Assembly: GCA_033725935.1 (NCBI GenBank)
Contig: MU867068.1
Coordinates: 1-64,000, forward strand
Direction: 5' to 3'
Source: Cladorrhinum sp. PSN259
Lineage: Eukaryota; Ascomycota; Sordariomycetes; Sordariales; Podosporaceae
Length of the DNA: 64,000 bases
The notes beneath the pieces are model-generated. The model had not been told where the DNA came from, did not search any database, and saw only the letters and a program-made list of their open reading frames with translations. Positions 1 to 12,383 of this stretch are shown here, piece by piece. The position numbers and the translations under genes were made by a program. Within the stretch, counting starts at the first letter, position 1, and the number at the start of each line of letters is the position of its first letter.

Positions 1-95
<95 letters not shown>
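1..95. repeat. (AGAA)n microsatellite
   Basis: Uninterrupted tetranucleotide AGAA repeat running from the window edge to about position 94, so its true length is unknown. Purine-rich on the plus strand. Confidence 0.97.
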
Positions 96-1271
96 GGGCA
101 ATTGCTGGGATTGTGGGAGCTTGGGCCACTTAGCAAGTGGGGCAATGGCACATCACAGCGGATATTTTCAACATCGCTGCCAAGGCGCGGCTGCACAATG
201 AAAAAAAAATGTTCCATAAGAAAAAATAAAATTGGAAAAGAAAAAAAGAGAGACAGGGCGGATCTGGTCCTGAGTGAAAATAATCAACACATTGTTACAA
301 AATCAGGAATCCCTAATATACTGGAGGAATCACAGAAGTAGAAGCATACATTCAGAAAGATATGAAAAGGTAAAAAGCGCCAAATAACAGCTTTATGTTT
401 TACCCTATAAAATTGCCCTCAACAATTTCCATGTCCATGGGTGACCCTGAGCCGCTCCTGAGTCAAGTTGAGCTATGGCTGAGCCTAGCCTGCACAGCCG
501 TGTTGCCCAATTTTGGACCCTTCGATTAAGGTTGCCATCCGGAGATTGTAGTGCGTTCCTTAGTGTGTAGAGGATGTGGCGTCGCAAATAGGATTCTGTT
601 AGCATACATTACAGTCTGGACGTTGAACTATATGTAGTGAGGTGAAGTAAATGAGCAGAGAGATTTCTTCGATTCTAGTCCACCTTTAATTTGGAGGACG
701 TCTCGGGGCACCGTAGGCTTTGTCTCCGCGCAACGTAATCCCACAGATAACCCTAACCTGCGCACAACGCCGCACTTGGCGGGCTTTGGTTGAGGACTGG
801 AGTTAGCGTGTGGGAAGGTGGTCATCTTTGTGGTCAAAGCTCCACCTTCCACCTTCTTCTTCTTCCAGTCAGCCCACTGCCTTTCTGTCCCACACATCAT
901 TCAATACATGGTATTTTCTAGCCTTCTTTGCCTCCAACAGAGGTTCAAAATGTGCTGTCTCGTTATCGCTGCCGTCTGGTCTGGAAACACAAAAATGCAG
1001 TCTGTGGCCCATATATAAGCCCGGAGGCAAAGGAAGTATTAGTTTCGTTGCCCCCTTACTTCAGCGGTGCTACATACCTTCGCACTACCCCGCTCAGACA
1101 TGTGTGGAAATAGGTTAGACTAGAACAGAACTCTCTGGACCAATTGTAAGAGACAATCGCAAGGCAACCATGCATGACCCCGCTCATCTCAAAATGTTAG
1201 TAAGCTGAAATTCGATTACCATCAACGAACTTCGCCCCCAGACTATTTCATAGTTAAGCTGTCTTTCCGCT
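96..1271. other. intergenic, upstream of the NLR gene
   Basis: No open frame with recognisable protein content. Presumably 3' sequence of an outside gene plus the promoter of the NLR-like gene. Confidence 0.5.
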
Positions 1272-4200
1272 ATGGCCGAAGCCATAGCTCTTGCGGCAAG
1301 CATAATCGCCGTCCTGCAAATATCCGAACACGTTATCAAGTTTTGCAAGCACTACATCGAATCGGTTCAAGATGCCCCAAGCGAGTTGCATACAATTTTC
1401 CTTGAGATATCGACGCTCAGGGCCGTGTTTGAAGGCTTGGATCTGCTGATAAAGCCGGAAAAAAGTATTTCATCGAACCTGAGAAGTCTAGCAGGCGATG
1501 ATGGGTCGGTAGCCGGGTGCGCACGATGCGTCTCAGCTCTCGAGGAGGTTCTTGGTGCGAGAAGTGGTACAGGAGTCCAGAGTAGGCGTGACAAGGCTAA
1601 GGACATGCTCAAAAGTCTGGCCTGGCCGTTGAAGGAGGGTAAGGTTAAGAGGCTGCTGGGAGAGATATTGCAATACAAGACGTCCATCACTCTAGCCCTG
1701 AGCAGCGAATCTGCGTAAGCAAAATCTCTCCCTCCCATTCCCCCCCTATGCTTCCTTCCTTCATGCAATGTGACGCCAACTCTGTCAGTCACGATATCAA
1801 GAGAGTCGATAGTAAATTGGACCAGCTACGCGCTGCCAATAGATCTCGGGAAGACCAATCCGTTCTTGATTGGCTTACCCCGATCGACCACGGCTCACAG
1901 CAATGCGATTTCATCACTCGGCAACAAGAAGGTACCGGCAAATGGCTTCTGGAATCAACCGAGTTTCATGACTGGCTCAAGGCCGATCAACAGACTTTTT
2001 TTTGTCCAGGAATCCCCGGGGCAGGGAAAACAATCATCACGGCAGCCGTGATCAACGAGCTGCTCACACGTTTTGGAGCCGATCCATCTGTTGGAATTGC
2101 ATGGATCTACTGCAATTTCCGACAAACAGACGAACAGACTGTCGAAAACATGTTGATGACTCTCTTGAAAGCACTCAGCGGTCAACGTCCCTCGCTTCCA
2201 GGCCTTATAAAAGACCTCTACAAACAGAAGATGCGGATGAATATCCGTCCATCGTTGGCTGAAATATCCAATGCCCTGCTGGTTGTGGCTACCTCTTACT
2301 CCAGAGTCTTCATCGTAGTTGATGCTCTCGACGAACTGGCCGACGAACCGCGGCGGATGCTGCTATCAAAAATCTTTGATCTACAAGAAAAATGCAGAGC
2401 AAACCTCTTTGCGACTTCGAGATTTATCACAGAGATTCAAGACAGATTCAAGGGCAGTATATCAAAAGAGATTCGGGCTACCGGGGAAGATATCCAGAGA
2501 TACTTGGATGGATATGTACCCCGGCTCGGCAAATTTGTAGTGGAACGCCCAGAACTCCAGAAGAGCGTCTGCGATACAATCATCGAAGCCGTGGACGGCA
2601 TGTATGGAAACCACTTCTCACCTACACATTTGATAGGATCAACTGACTTGATCTCAGGTTTTTGCTCGCACAACTTCATCTGAAAGCGCTAACCGGAAAG
2701 CGATCTCCCAAAGCCTTCAGACAAGCTCTCGAGAAGATCGCCACGCGCTCGGGTGGATACGATGCGGCCTACAACGACGTCATGGAACGAATCACCAACC
2801 AAGAAACGGATCACGCATCCCTCGCGATGGATACCCTTTCGTGGATTACTTGCACAAAGACCCCCCTATCCACATCACAACTTCGGCACGCTCTAGCCAT
2901 CGAGACGGGCGAGCCCGAACTGGATGAAGAAAATCTTCCCGATATTGAGACCATAATTTCCACCTGTGCTGGCCTGGTCACGGTTGACGAGCAGAGCGAC
3001 GTGATCCGCTTGGTTCACTATACCGCTCAGGAATACTTCCGGCAAACCTGGACGACCTGGTTCCCTGATGCACATGCCCTTATCACCAAGGCTTGTGTGA
3101 CCTATCTCTCTTTCGACGTGTTTGAAAGCGGACCTTGCGATTCATACTTTCAGTTTGAAAATCGCTTGGAAGAGTACGATCTATACGATTACGCTTCTCG
3201 AAACTGGGGGCATCATGCCCACAATGTTCACGCGGGGGTGTCGGAAGAGGTTAGAGACTTATGTGTGAGGTTCCTCGAGCAGGTTAACAAGACAAGCGCC
3301 TCGGGTCAGGCGATGATGATAACCGACGCCTTTTTTGTCATTACGGGGCCCAAAAAGATGTCCGGCCTGCACATATCTGCACTATTTGGACTGAGCGACG
3401 TCACGGCAGTGCTGCTCAAACGCGGATGCAACCCAAATCATTGCGACTCCCACGGACGAACACCACTTCACCTCGCGGCGCTAAAGGGACATAACAAAGT
3501 GGCTCAACTTTTGTTGGAGGCTCACGCCGGTACAGAGGCAAAAGCAACTTACATCACGGTCGACAGTGACCGTGGGTTCCACCCTCAGTTTGACATATCG
3601 GACAGGGCTGATCTGGCCCCACTACACTGGGCGGCAGCTAATGGTCACAAAGACATCGTGAAGTTGTTGTTAGATCGTGGGGCTAACATCAGCTCGAGAA
3701 CTGGGGCTTGGAAGAGAAGGACAGCCGGTGGGCAAACGCCGCTGCATCTGGCCGCTAGACAGGGGTATCTGGACGTGTGCGAGTTGCTTCTCGGCATGGG
3801 GGCCGATATCTCGGATAGAGACGCCGCCCGTGGCGCGGTTGCTCTCCACTACGCAGCTCACCACGGGCATGTGACAGTGATCCAGCTACTTCTAAGGAAG
3901 GGCGTCGATGTTAACGAAAACGACTACCGCGGTCGTACCGCGCTTCACGAGGCAGCACAGTACGGGCATTATGACGTCGCGCGACTATTGATCGAGAAAG
4001 GAGCCGACGTCGAGGCTACGACAGTGCGTGGATGGGGCGCCACAGTCCTGCTCGTGGCCGCTCCTCATGAGAGAATCGTAGGTCTGCTGATCGAAATGGG
4101 GGTCGATGTGAGTCGCAAGGTTGGCTCTACCACGGCGCTCCACTACATGGCTGAGCTGGGGAACGTGGGAGCGATTCGACTCATGTTGGAGAACGGCGCC

Positions 4201-4464
4201 GACATCGAAGAAAAGGATCCTGAATCCCGGGGTAGAACACCGCTCCTCCTAGCCGCCTTCTATGGAAAGCTGGAGGCTGTGCGCTTCCTCATTCTTGCTG
4301 GGGCCGACATCTACGCTACGGATTCGAGGGGTTACACGGCTCTAGACGAGGCATACGAAGGATATGGTGGGAATAAGCGGGATTCAGTTATCCAACTACT
4401 ACAGGAAGCAGGAGCGGTAAGGTGCCAGGTGGGCACGGTAAATGACTGCAAAAGCAACCCTTAG
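1272..4464 (+). CDS. NLR-like STAND protein, helical N-domain + NACHT + ankyrin repeats
   Basis: Three-exon model: 1272-1714, 1789-2601, 2658-4464 (introns 74 and 56 nt, phases agree), giving 1020 residues. Residues 1-130 look like the alpha-helical N-terminal domain (SesA/HeLo-like) common on fungal STAND proteins. The NACHT NTPase follows: Walker A GIPGAGKT at about 222-229 and a Walker B stretch VFIVVDALDEL near 325. The C-terminal part holds nine to ten ankyrin repeats with the usual TPLHLAA and LLL.GA pattern (from about 675 to the end). Family knowledge: such fungal NLRs are intracellular receptors for non-self recognition or programmed cell death, with the repeat domain sensing and the N-domain signalling. 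The ligand cannot be read from sequence. All motifs look intact, so the gene is probably functional. Confidence 0.9.
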
Positions 4465-6344
4465 ATAGGTGGCGTTTTCTCAACATACCTTAGAATCTAA
4501 TATTTAAAATAATGGTGAGACGGTTGAACTTGGCCGACACTGGCAGGTGTAGATCTTTTATTTGCGACACCTTGACTTACCTATGCTGTTCAGCAATATG
4601 AACTTGGATTTGTAACAGTTGCCACCAAACGCGCACGCACTAGTTACCTATAGCCTATTAGTAAGAATAAGCTCTCTGGTCTTATCTGACACGTTGTATT
4701 ATATGTGTGTGTAAGCTTTCTTAACCCCATTCCTTCTGGCAGAGCCACCGCAGCAAGCCCTCTTTTATAGGCTTGTCTCACTAATGAATCAGCGTATTAT
4801 TGTATGTACAGTCAGTAGCTCAGCAGTTGGATATTCCTGGCTGTGCCAGGTATCCTTCCTCTCACACAAGCTGACTATAACCCCCCCTTCCTTTTGACAG
4901 TAAAACGCCCAGGATCCAAATCAGGGCAATGGTAGCTAGCCACTGGCATCTATGATCCAGTCAGCTCCGATGCCTGGCAGTGACGCTGAGCCACTATGAA
5001 GATGTGGGGGCCTGGAGTCAGCATGAGTTTAAGAAGAGTGCTCTCTCTGGCAAAGCCAGAGGTACACCCTTTATCTTCCAACGTATGTTCATTAGCATAG
5101 ATATCTCCCGAAAATACAATCTCTCATCGCCAGCAACTACGACTGGTAATAAATGTAAGCATTCCCAAGCGGAAATAGGGACGGACAGATCATTTGAGGT
5201 TTAGGGAATGGGTATTGCAGAGGTTCGGATGTTCCAGTTCTAGGTCCAAGCTCTTACATGGAGACTATTTTTAGGCAGGGGAAAGAGAAGGAGAGCGAAA
5301 AGGGGGTGGAGCTGTGGTCTCAGTTTTACGCCACCTGTGTTCGAAAACCTGAGTCCTCGCGAAAACTTACGATATGAACGGCAGGGTACCGCCTTCCCAT
5401 TTATACTATATTAGGTTAGCTGGTTGTGGGCGTTGTCGTGGCGCCTGCGACCGAGTCGTGCCTTATCAATCGAGCCATGTGCAGATAAAGTGTGTATAAT
5501 TGTGTAATAATTGTTCGGGGGGGGTTTTTTTTTTCTTCCGGTTATGCCCGATAACGCTCTGAACTAACAACAATATTAGGTTGGCGATTTCTCTGATTAT
5601 TTCCTGAGCAGCGCCTGAGTAGCGCCTGAGCAAGGCGGCTGGGGGGGTGTGGGTGACTAAGGGAGTTGGTCAGTGGTGAGAGCAACTTCAGGGTAAAACA
5701 ACTTGAACAATCACAGATTCACGGAAAAGCAAAAGGAAACAACAACAGGTCCCCGAAAAGGCCCGGGAACTGGCCGTAACTAAATTGAAAAATGTTTATC
5801 TCTCTCTCGCATCGTGCGCTCAAACTCCAAAAGCCAACGGCAAACCGCCACCATCACTACAGAACCGCCACTCCATTCCCGCTTCCAATGATCACCCCGC
5901 CTATTGAAAGTTCCAATGACTCCCAAAAACAACATCGACTGTCAAGCAATTCGACCGAATAGTCCGATGACCTACGTCTGGGCCGCTCAAAGCTCGAGGA
6001 CTGACATCACGCTCGAGACATGACACCACCGAGGGCGCTACAACATCTCCATTACATGCCCCAGCATGCAGCTCTCTCAGTGAGAAGGCATCACATCGGA
6101 TGGATGTATCAACCCCCAAACGCCGCATGATCTGATGCTGTCGGCCATCCTGACTAGAGATGTCTGATCGTTGTCTTGAAAGATCGGCGGCACGAGAAGA
6201 TGCAGACTGGCGATATCGAGCTTGATAATACTAGTTTTAATGCGATAGCATTAAAAGTCTAGATTACCGACTGATAAAGTTGATGTTCAGTCATGCAGTC
6301 ATCCCAAGCCGCAAAATCTTAAGACTGACGAGCGACCAAGTAAC
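4465..6344. other. long gap without a supported gene
   Basis: Short ORFs only, none with recognisable content. Holds a G-run followed by a T-run near 5517-5535 and a 9-bp-stem hairpin near 6235-6256 (TTTTAATGC, loop GATA, GCATTAAAA). Confidence 0.5.
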
Positions 6345-7507
6345 CTAAGGCCAAAATGACCAAACCACATCAAACCTGACGGCGAAAGGGACGTCGACAC
6401 CGACCCACTGTGACGACTCTCCCATTTCAAGGGCCGCCTGCTGGTTTCCTGTGAAATGGACGACCAAGTAACGCCCTCGTTGGCGCTGTTCGCGAGCAAT
6501 GTCCTCTCTCGTAGCCCGGCGGCCGCGACGTCGGAATCGGTGGAGGGTTGGGAGGACCGGTTGCGAAATCGTGATCCTCTCGATCCACAGATTTTGCTCA
6601 CCGTTTTCCCGTGCCCCTGAGCAAAGATGCGTTAGGTTTAGGAGGAGAGAGGAGAGGAGGTAATAATGAAGGAGACTTACACCTATTCGAGGCCTCTACG
6701 ATAAGACCAAGGTAGAATGCCTGCTCTAAGCTATCGAGCGGGGCCCGAATTGCGAGAGGCAGGCAATCTCCAATGATCTCGCCGTAGAGAGCCTGGTTGG
6801 CGACCAACGAGTCGACCAACCGTTCGATTTGGAAGTCGAGCGGAATCCCTTGGACCCAATCTGTGTAACGATAGATGGTGGTTAGTTTAAGAGGCTTGAC
6901 AAGGTTCGATGTTTGATGTATGAGGGCTGGCTTGACGTGGCCGACGCGAAGGCAGCGATGGTGGCTGGGGTGAGGCGGGGTGTCGATCGCGACCAGAGGG
7001 TCGGGTCGCGCCAGAAGAATTATATAACTAACCATGCTCAAAGCTGATTGAGTAGTCCGGGATTACGCCCTCGACTCCGTTGCCCATGTTATCGTTGTTG
7101 TTATTGGAACTGCGACTTGTCAGCGACCCGGCCTCGAGATGGATGTCGACATAGGACAAAAGAGATCGAAAATTGAAAATGGGTTAAAGGGTGCGATTTA
7201 CGCCATCGTAACTAACACTCGCTGAGGTGATTCTACTGAAATCAGGATTGTTGTGGTTGGGAAGTCGTGTTATGGTGGTGTCGCTTTCGTGGCTTGCTGG
7301 AGTTGGTGTGGTGTTTTCAAGAAGGTCGCCAAAGGCTGGAGTGACGGGGAAGATAAATAGATCGGAGGAGCTGCTGCAGTCTCCACCGGGGGGCTCCTTC
7401 CTCCAGTTTTTGCAAACAATGTACCCAGGTAGATACCATGCTCTGAGAGTAACCGCGTGATGAGCAGGGACTACTGAGGGACAAGTGCTGGAACGAGCCT
7501 GCGGCAC
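6345..7507 (-). CDS. possible multi-exon gene of unknown function
   Basis: Tentative. Three coding-like blocks on the minus strand join with matching phase: a block ending at 7033 (FEHG, donor GTTAGT), a block 6860 down to about 6684 (contains DWVQGIPLDFQIE and YLGLIVEA, donor GTAAGT), and a block after an acceptor CTCAG near 6616 ending at TAG 6345-6347 (contains RGRYLVVHFTGNQQ). A further upstream block (7507-7190, low-complexity Ser/Thr/Pro) could join through a weak GAG acceptor. I do not recognise the protein. The start is unclear, and no known domain or motif is visible. It may be a real lineage-specific gene, a fragment, or chance open frame. Confidence 0.3.
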
Positions 7508-8668
7508 TTGTGATGGTCTTCGTTTGTGGATTATTCCTGTTAAAGCGGCTTAAATACGCATGCCCAGCAAATGTGGTCTTGACTTAAAACCGTCTGAAAA
7601 TGGATTCAGTTTCGCACCACTTTTATCGTATTTCTGTTGTATATCTCGGGAACGACGTCAACAGGACTTTTATAGGACCACTACGGTCATAACAAATTTC
7701 CTAGATTTAGAATCCATTTTATATATCAAAATGGCCTACGAGATACATTCAGTGTAAGATATCATGACGTAGAGTTTCTTCCATCACCATTCTACCAGCG
7801 TTGCGCCTTTCAAGCGGATCTCCTCGTTGCATCAAGAGTACCCAGCTAGCGCGTCGACCTGCTGCGGTTTGGCTCACATGATTTCAAATCCTGGCAATAT
7901 ACTTGTTGACATTATCTCGGTGATCAATAAATTTCTCGTTTTTTGGTCTTCTCAAGACAAGCTTGGCGGTAAAATAAAATAAAACGCTCAAGATGCCCAT
8001 CTCCTCACGATCTCAGCAATCTCCCAAAGGCTACATGGTCCGACAGCAGCTCCGACCTTCCCTCGTCATCGCACAGTCCATTTCCCAGTCGCCAAACATC
8101 CATAATTACCAGGACTGGTGCTGGTACCGGCGACGCAAATCTTTTTCGTGGTTGGAAACCCTTATCCAATGAGACAGGCGCAATATGTCACGAAGAGCTG
8201 AGGATACGATGTGTACTGAGCTCTCATACTCAGTGATACCCAGTCAGTGTTATGCACATAGTATAGAACAGAGAGCAAAGAATGAATCCCACCTACCCTA
8301 GGCAATATTGTCATCGTTGAAATGACTCGGAGGCTCTGGCTGCAGAGTTAGTACTTGGCATAAATACAGCTATGTCGACGACGGACGGAGAAAAAAGACG
8401 TCGAGGCAAGGATTTCCGAGTGTGGTCGACCATCGGGTTGACTTTGATCTGATGAGTATGGGAGGAAGTTTAAAGAACTGAAAGAAGCGAGTATAAATTG
8501 AAGCTGGAGGGGCATGCTTGGTGTGCTGCGACTGCTCTAGGTGGAACTGGTTCGCAGCATGGAACCACCTCCATGCGCAAAAAAAAAAAAAAAAACTCAG
8601 GAAATGGGCAGCGAGTATGTAGAGGGCAGCCATGCCATATTGCGGCTGCCCGGTAAAGAGCTGTGATT
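7508..8668. other. intergenic, nothing recognised
   Basis: No supported gene. Contains an A-run at about 8580-8595. Probably includes the 3' UTR of the SET-domain gene on the minus strand. Confidence 0.5.
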
Positions 8669-9842
8669 TTACAGAGTTTCAAGACGCTTGATCGCCTGCG
8701 TAACAATCGCTTCAACCTGCCTCCATCTTCGCGCGAGAAGTTCGCGCTGGGTAGATTGTCCGATTTGCAAACCCTCAACATCTTGCACCGCTTCTCTGAC
8801 CATGTCCAAATACTCTTTGAGAAGTGACATCAATAACTCATTCGCCTTTTCCGCGCACTTCTCTCCGCAGCCTTCCGCATCCAAGGTCTCATGCCGTTGC
8901 CCTCGGCTGCAAGAACACAGCAATCGAAGCGCGGCTTGGGTTTTCTCGCAGCCCAGTGTCTTAATATCCAACATGAACGGGGTTAGAAGTCCTCCTCCTT
9001 CGAGTAGCGCCTTTTGCGTTGCGTCCAGTTTTGGCAGGATCACATCGTCGAGACAAACTTTATCCCAGCGGTTCTCCTCCAGCATGAATCCGTACTCGGC
9101 CAACAAGAAGTCATTCGTATGCTCACCATAGGAGATATATACTTCCTGACCAGCGTAATATCCACGATCAGCAGTGACCACGAAGCCTTCCGAGCTAAAA
9201 GTCACTTCGCATCCACTGTCTGCGTGGTTGAAGAAGTCTGCCACAGGCACCAGAGCTAACCGGTCACCTGGGGGATACTTCTCCATCTGCGGAGTGACGT
9301 AATAGAACGTCCTTGTATTGATGGTGAACCAGCTGCGCTGGTAATCCTCCGGACGTAAATCGGGAAAGGCCGTTGCAACCATATCCCAATCCCGGTGATA
9401 ACTCTCCTCCTGCCTTTTGACGAGGTCCCTGGCGGGCTTGGGAAGGAGTTGCTGAAGCTTCTGGTGCCACATGAAGGGCGTTGTCGCCTCGAAGTCGGCT
9501 AGCGTAGGGAGAGTGTCCCTCCAAGCGCGTGATTCAACCGTACTGTCCATAGCCAGCTCCGCAGCCAAGAGGGCATGAATTGAAATGTTTGGGGGTAGTC
9601 TGCTAGATATACGTTCGGGAATGGTGTGCAGGCTGCGGATGCATCCGAGAGGGACATGTAAGATTTCTTCTCCTTTCTATTACACTAGTTAGACCCATTA
9701 TAGCAATCGATGGGATTTTTACCTTGAGTGTGTGGCGCGCAATCATCCCAGCGCCTCGACTAGGGATATCCGCTAGACCAACCCTCTTCAGTAGGATTCC
9801 GCTTTCCTTGGCCCAACTCAAAAGCTGCTTTAGTCCTTCCAT
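8669..9842 (-). CDS. SET-domain protein lysine methyltransferase (Rubisco-LSMT/SETD6/RKM type)
   Basis: Two exons, 9842-9723 and 9676-8669 (46-nt intron, phase 0), giving 375 residues. The split SET architecture of the LSMT class is visible: an N-terminal segment with GVGLADIPSRGAG-like start (VGLADIPSRGAGMIA), an inserted helical region, then the SAM/substrate core DFFNHAD at about 187-193 and EVYISYGEHTND near 220, followed by YGF. The C-terminal 120 residues are helical, as in the Rubis-subs-bind domain. Family members methylate ribosomal proteins, elongation factors or other non-histone substrates; the substrate here is not identifiable. The short first exon was chosen because it supplies the conserved nSET start and splices in frame. 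Confidence 0.85.
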
Positions 9843-10818
9843 TGTAGCAAATCTAGCGCGCACACAGCCTGTCTCTCGTACCCCCGTCCTGTCAAGGTTA
9901 CTTCCAGTAGTTTGGGTTTGAGGTGACCGAACTGAGAGGCCGAACCCAAAACATACTGCTTGCGGGGCAGTCCAGCTTGGCAGCTTTTCATGAGTGGAGC
10001 GTGGCCACAAACCAGCCCCGCTCGAGGGGTAATTGCGGCTGTGTGTTGCAAGCCGAACGTCCGGAGGTCCTAGCGATATTTGCCAAGGATGTGTAGCCAC
10101 ACCTCTGTTTTTGTCTGGTAAACAAGGTGCGAACAAATCTTGCGTTAAGACACCGTTTTTTTTTTTTTTTTTTTTTTTTTTTACATACTAAAGTGCTGTT
10201 GGTGATACTCTTTGATGTTTAGCTTCGAAGATGCCCACACACATTAAAACCTGGGAACAGGCCCATCCACTTGATGGAGTACAGATAGTCGAATTCAGCT
10301 ATTGTCGCCCCTGCTTCGATTAAGTTGAATGATATATTTGCCGCTATAAGAAATTTCAACATCGCCGGAAGTCCTTTTCTACCTGATATCTCAGCCCAGA
10401 ACGCTACTCTCTTTACACCATATCTGTTAGAAGTAAATGACTGTGTATTTCTATTTCTTCCCATACGATCCTGTGAAAAATATCACGACACGAATAGGGG
10501 TGGAATGAGGGTTGGAATTCTGAGAGTCGGGAGTGTCAAGGAATCTAGGAGGAGGATTTGTTCGTATCATTACCAAATGAAAAAAGTGACGTGGTACATG
10601 GCTCCATATCCTTTGCAAACACTCCTCGGACGTTTTGGCTTGACAGCGCACCGGGGTGCTGCGCAGCAAATCAGAACGGTTTCTGAATTGTGCGTTGCAC
10701 CGTGATACACAATGGGTGCGCAAGAGGACAACTGTGCCTTGGACTGCTCCTGTGATTCAAATTTCCGCAGAATTCCTCAGTCAAAGTCCTTACCATCCGA
10801 TATAGGCACTAGGCACTG
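9843..10818. other. intergenic between two minus-strand genes
   Basis: Promoter side of the SET gene and 3' side of NTM1. Holds a T-run of about 26 at 10157-10182. No supported ORF. Confidence 0.5.
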
Positions 10819-11773
10819 TCAGGCCGCCATAGAATTATGCGCGGCCGCCGTCTCAAGCTCCTCAGAGTCTTTCACCGCAGATGATCCATCATCCAACTTG
10901 TATCCTGGTTTTTCAAGAGACTCGGTGGTGGCTTTGGGCTTCAGCGCATAGGTTTTGACAGGGAGAAGCTTCCTGGGAGACCTTCCAGGGATGCCCTTCT
11001 GCATCTCTGTTCTGATGATGCGCAGCCCTGCCTCCTCAAACAGGCTCAAGAATTTGGAGTCCTCCCTGCACGAGATTAGCCATCAACGAACAGGTCCACA
11101 GTTTCCACACCGAACCCCTACCTTGTGATACTCCGGTCAACATCATCAAAATAATCGGAGCCACTCGTGCTCAAATTCTCCTTGATGACGATGATGCCGC
11201 CGTCAGGATTCAGTGCTCCTCCGCACCGCTTCAGATACCCTACCAGTTGCTCGTCGGTTAAGTGGCCGACGCACCACTGTGTCCAGATCAGATCATACTG
11301 GACCCCCTCAGACGGGCGCCAGTCGTCTAAGCCAACGTTAAAGATGTTCCGCACGCCAGGAGTGCCTCGCATAATGTCAGTAAACTTGATCACCGGTTCG
11401 ATGACGTCAACCTGATCCGCGACTTCGAGAAGTAGACCATTGGTGACCCTCCCTATACTGTTCTCACGGTTTCCAGAGTCAGCAATTGTTGGCGTTTGTT
11501 TAGAACTATCGACAATTATTAAAGCACCCACCCTGCCCCGCCCTCAAGAGCGTTGGCTACCTTGTGCCGACCATTCTTGCGTCCGATTCCTAGTTTCGCT
11601 AGAAAGCTGCGCGAGCCCTGAAGGTCCACCTTCGAAATGTGGGAGTATCCGGAAACTGAGGGGATGCCGCCTAGCATGCCGTTGACATCGGCGTCGACAC
11701 CGTCCCAATAATTTCCGCCATCCTGATTGCTGACCGATGCAGCAAGAGGCTCAGGAACGTCGGTTGTTGTCAT
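10819..11773 (-). CDS. alpha-N-terminal protein methyltransferase (NTM1/Tae1 family)
   Basis: Three exons, 11773-11532, 11457-11122 and 11065-10819 (introns 74 and 56 nt, phase 2 both), giving 274 residues. The first junction recreates the SAM-binding motif I GGAGIGR at about 78-84. Further family signatures: VDVIEPVIKF, NIFNVGLDDW, DLIWTQWCVGHLTDEQL, and GGIIVIKENLSTSG. The end (RTEMQKGIP, LLPVKTYAL) matches the family end. NTM1 enzymes methylate the alpha-amino group of proteins beginning Met-X-Pro-Lys after Met removal; in yeast Tae1 modifies ribosomal proteins. The start at 11773 has good context (AAAATGAC); an upstream in-frame extension exists but looks like 5' UTR. Confidence 0.9.
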
Positions 11774-12383
11774 TTTCGCCAGCAAAACTTTTGTCTTGCG
11801 CAAGTGGATACCTGCGACCTCGGATGTCTTTCGAACGCTGCAAGCAAAAGTTGAGTCAGCAAGCGAGGCGGCGGATTTACCGGTGGTTGCGGCGGGGAAG
11901 GGGAAGAGTGGGCCGCAAAACACCCGGACAGTAGTCACATACAGGTTTATGGATTCCAGGTACATGCTTATAGATGTAACTTTCAACAGTGCATAGTTTA
12001 TTGCAACGTATAAAATATATGCACAAAAGTGATTAAACTAGAAATTTAAATGAAAATGGTTGTTATTATATTTCTGAAGTTTTTTATTTCAAAATTTACA
12101 GCCTCTGGTCGTTCCTTTGACTGTCTTATGTTCTGTTTATTCTGGTATCTTTTTTTTTCTGTCTTCTCTACATTGTTTGACTGCGAGGATGGCTTCAGAA
12201 TCAGCATCTGGATCACTCCAGTCACTAATAACTTTTGATAGTTTCTGATTGGCAGAGGGAAGAACTAGATTGAATAAACAACCTACAAGATTCTCGTTTC
12301 GGGAGGTAGTTACTTTGGACAAGGATAGATCAATGAGAGAGTCTGCAGCTCCAAATTTTCCGTCATTTCTATCCACCAAAGCC
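11774..12383. other. intergenic
   Basis: Between the NTM1 promoter side and the fructosamine-kinase 3' end. AT-rich around 12000-12180. No gene seen. Confidence 0.5.

Noticed and set aside
11774..11986. N-terminal extension of NTM1 to 11986
   Set aside because: In frame but hydrophobic and Cys-containing without family similarity; the ATG at 11773 has better context and the usual protein length.
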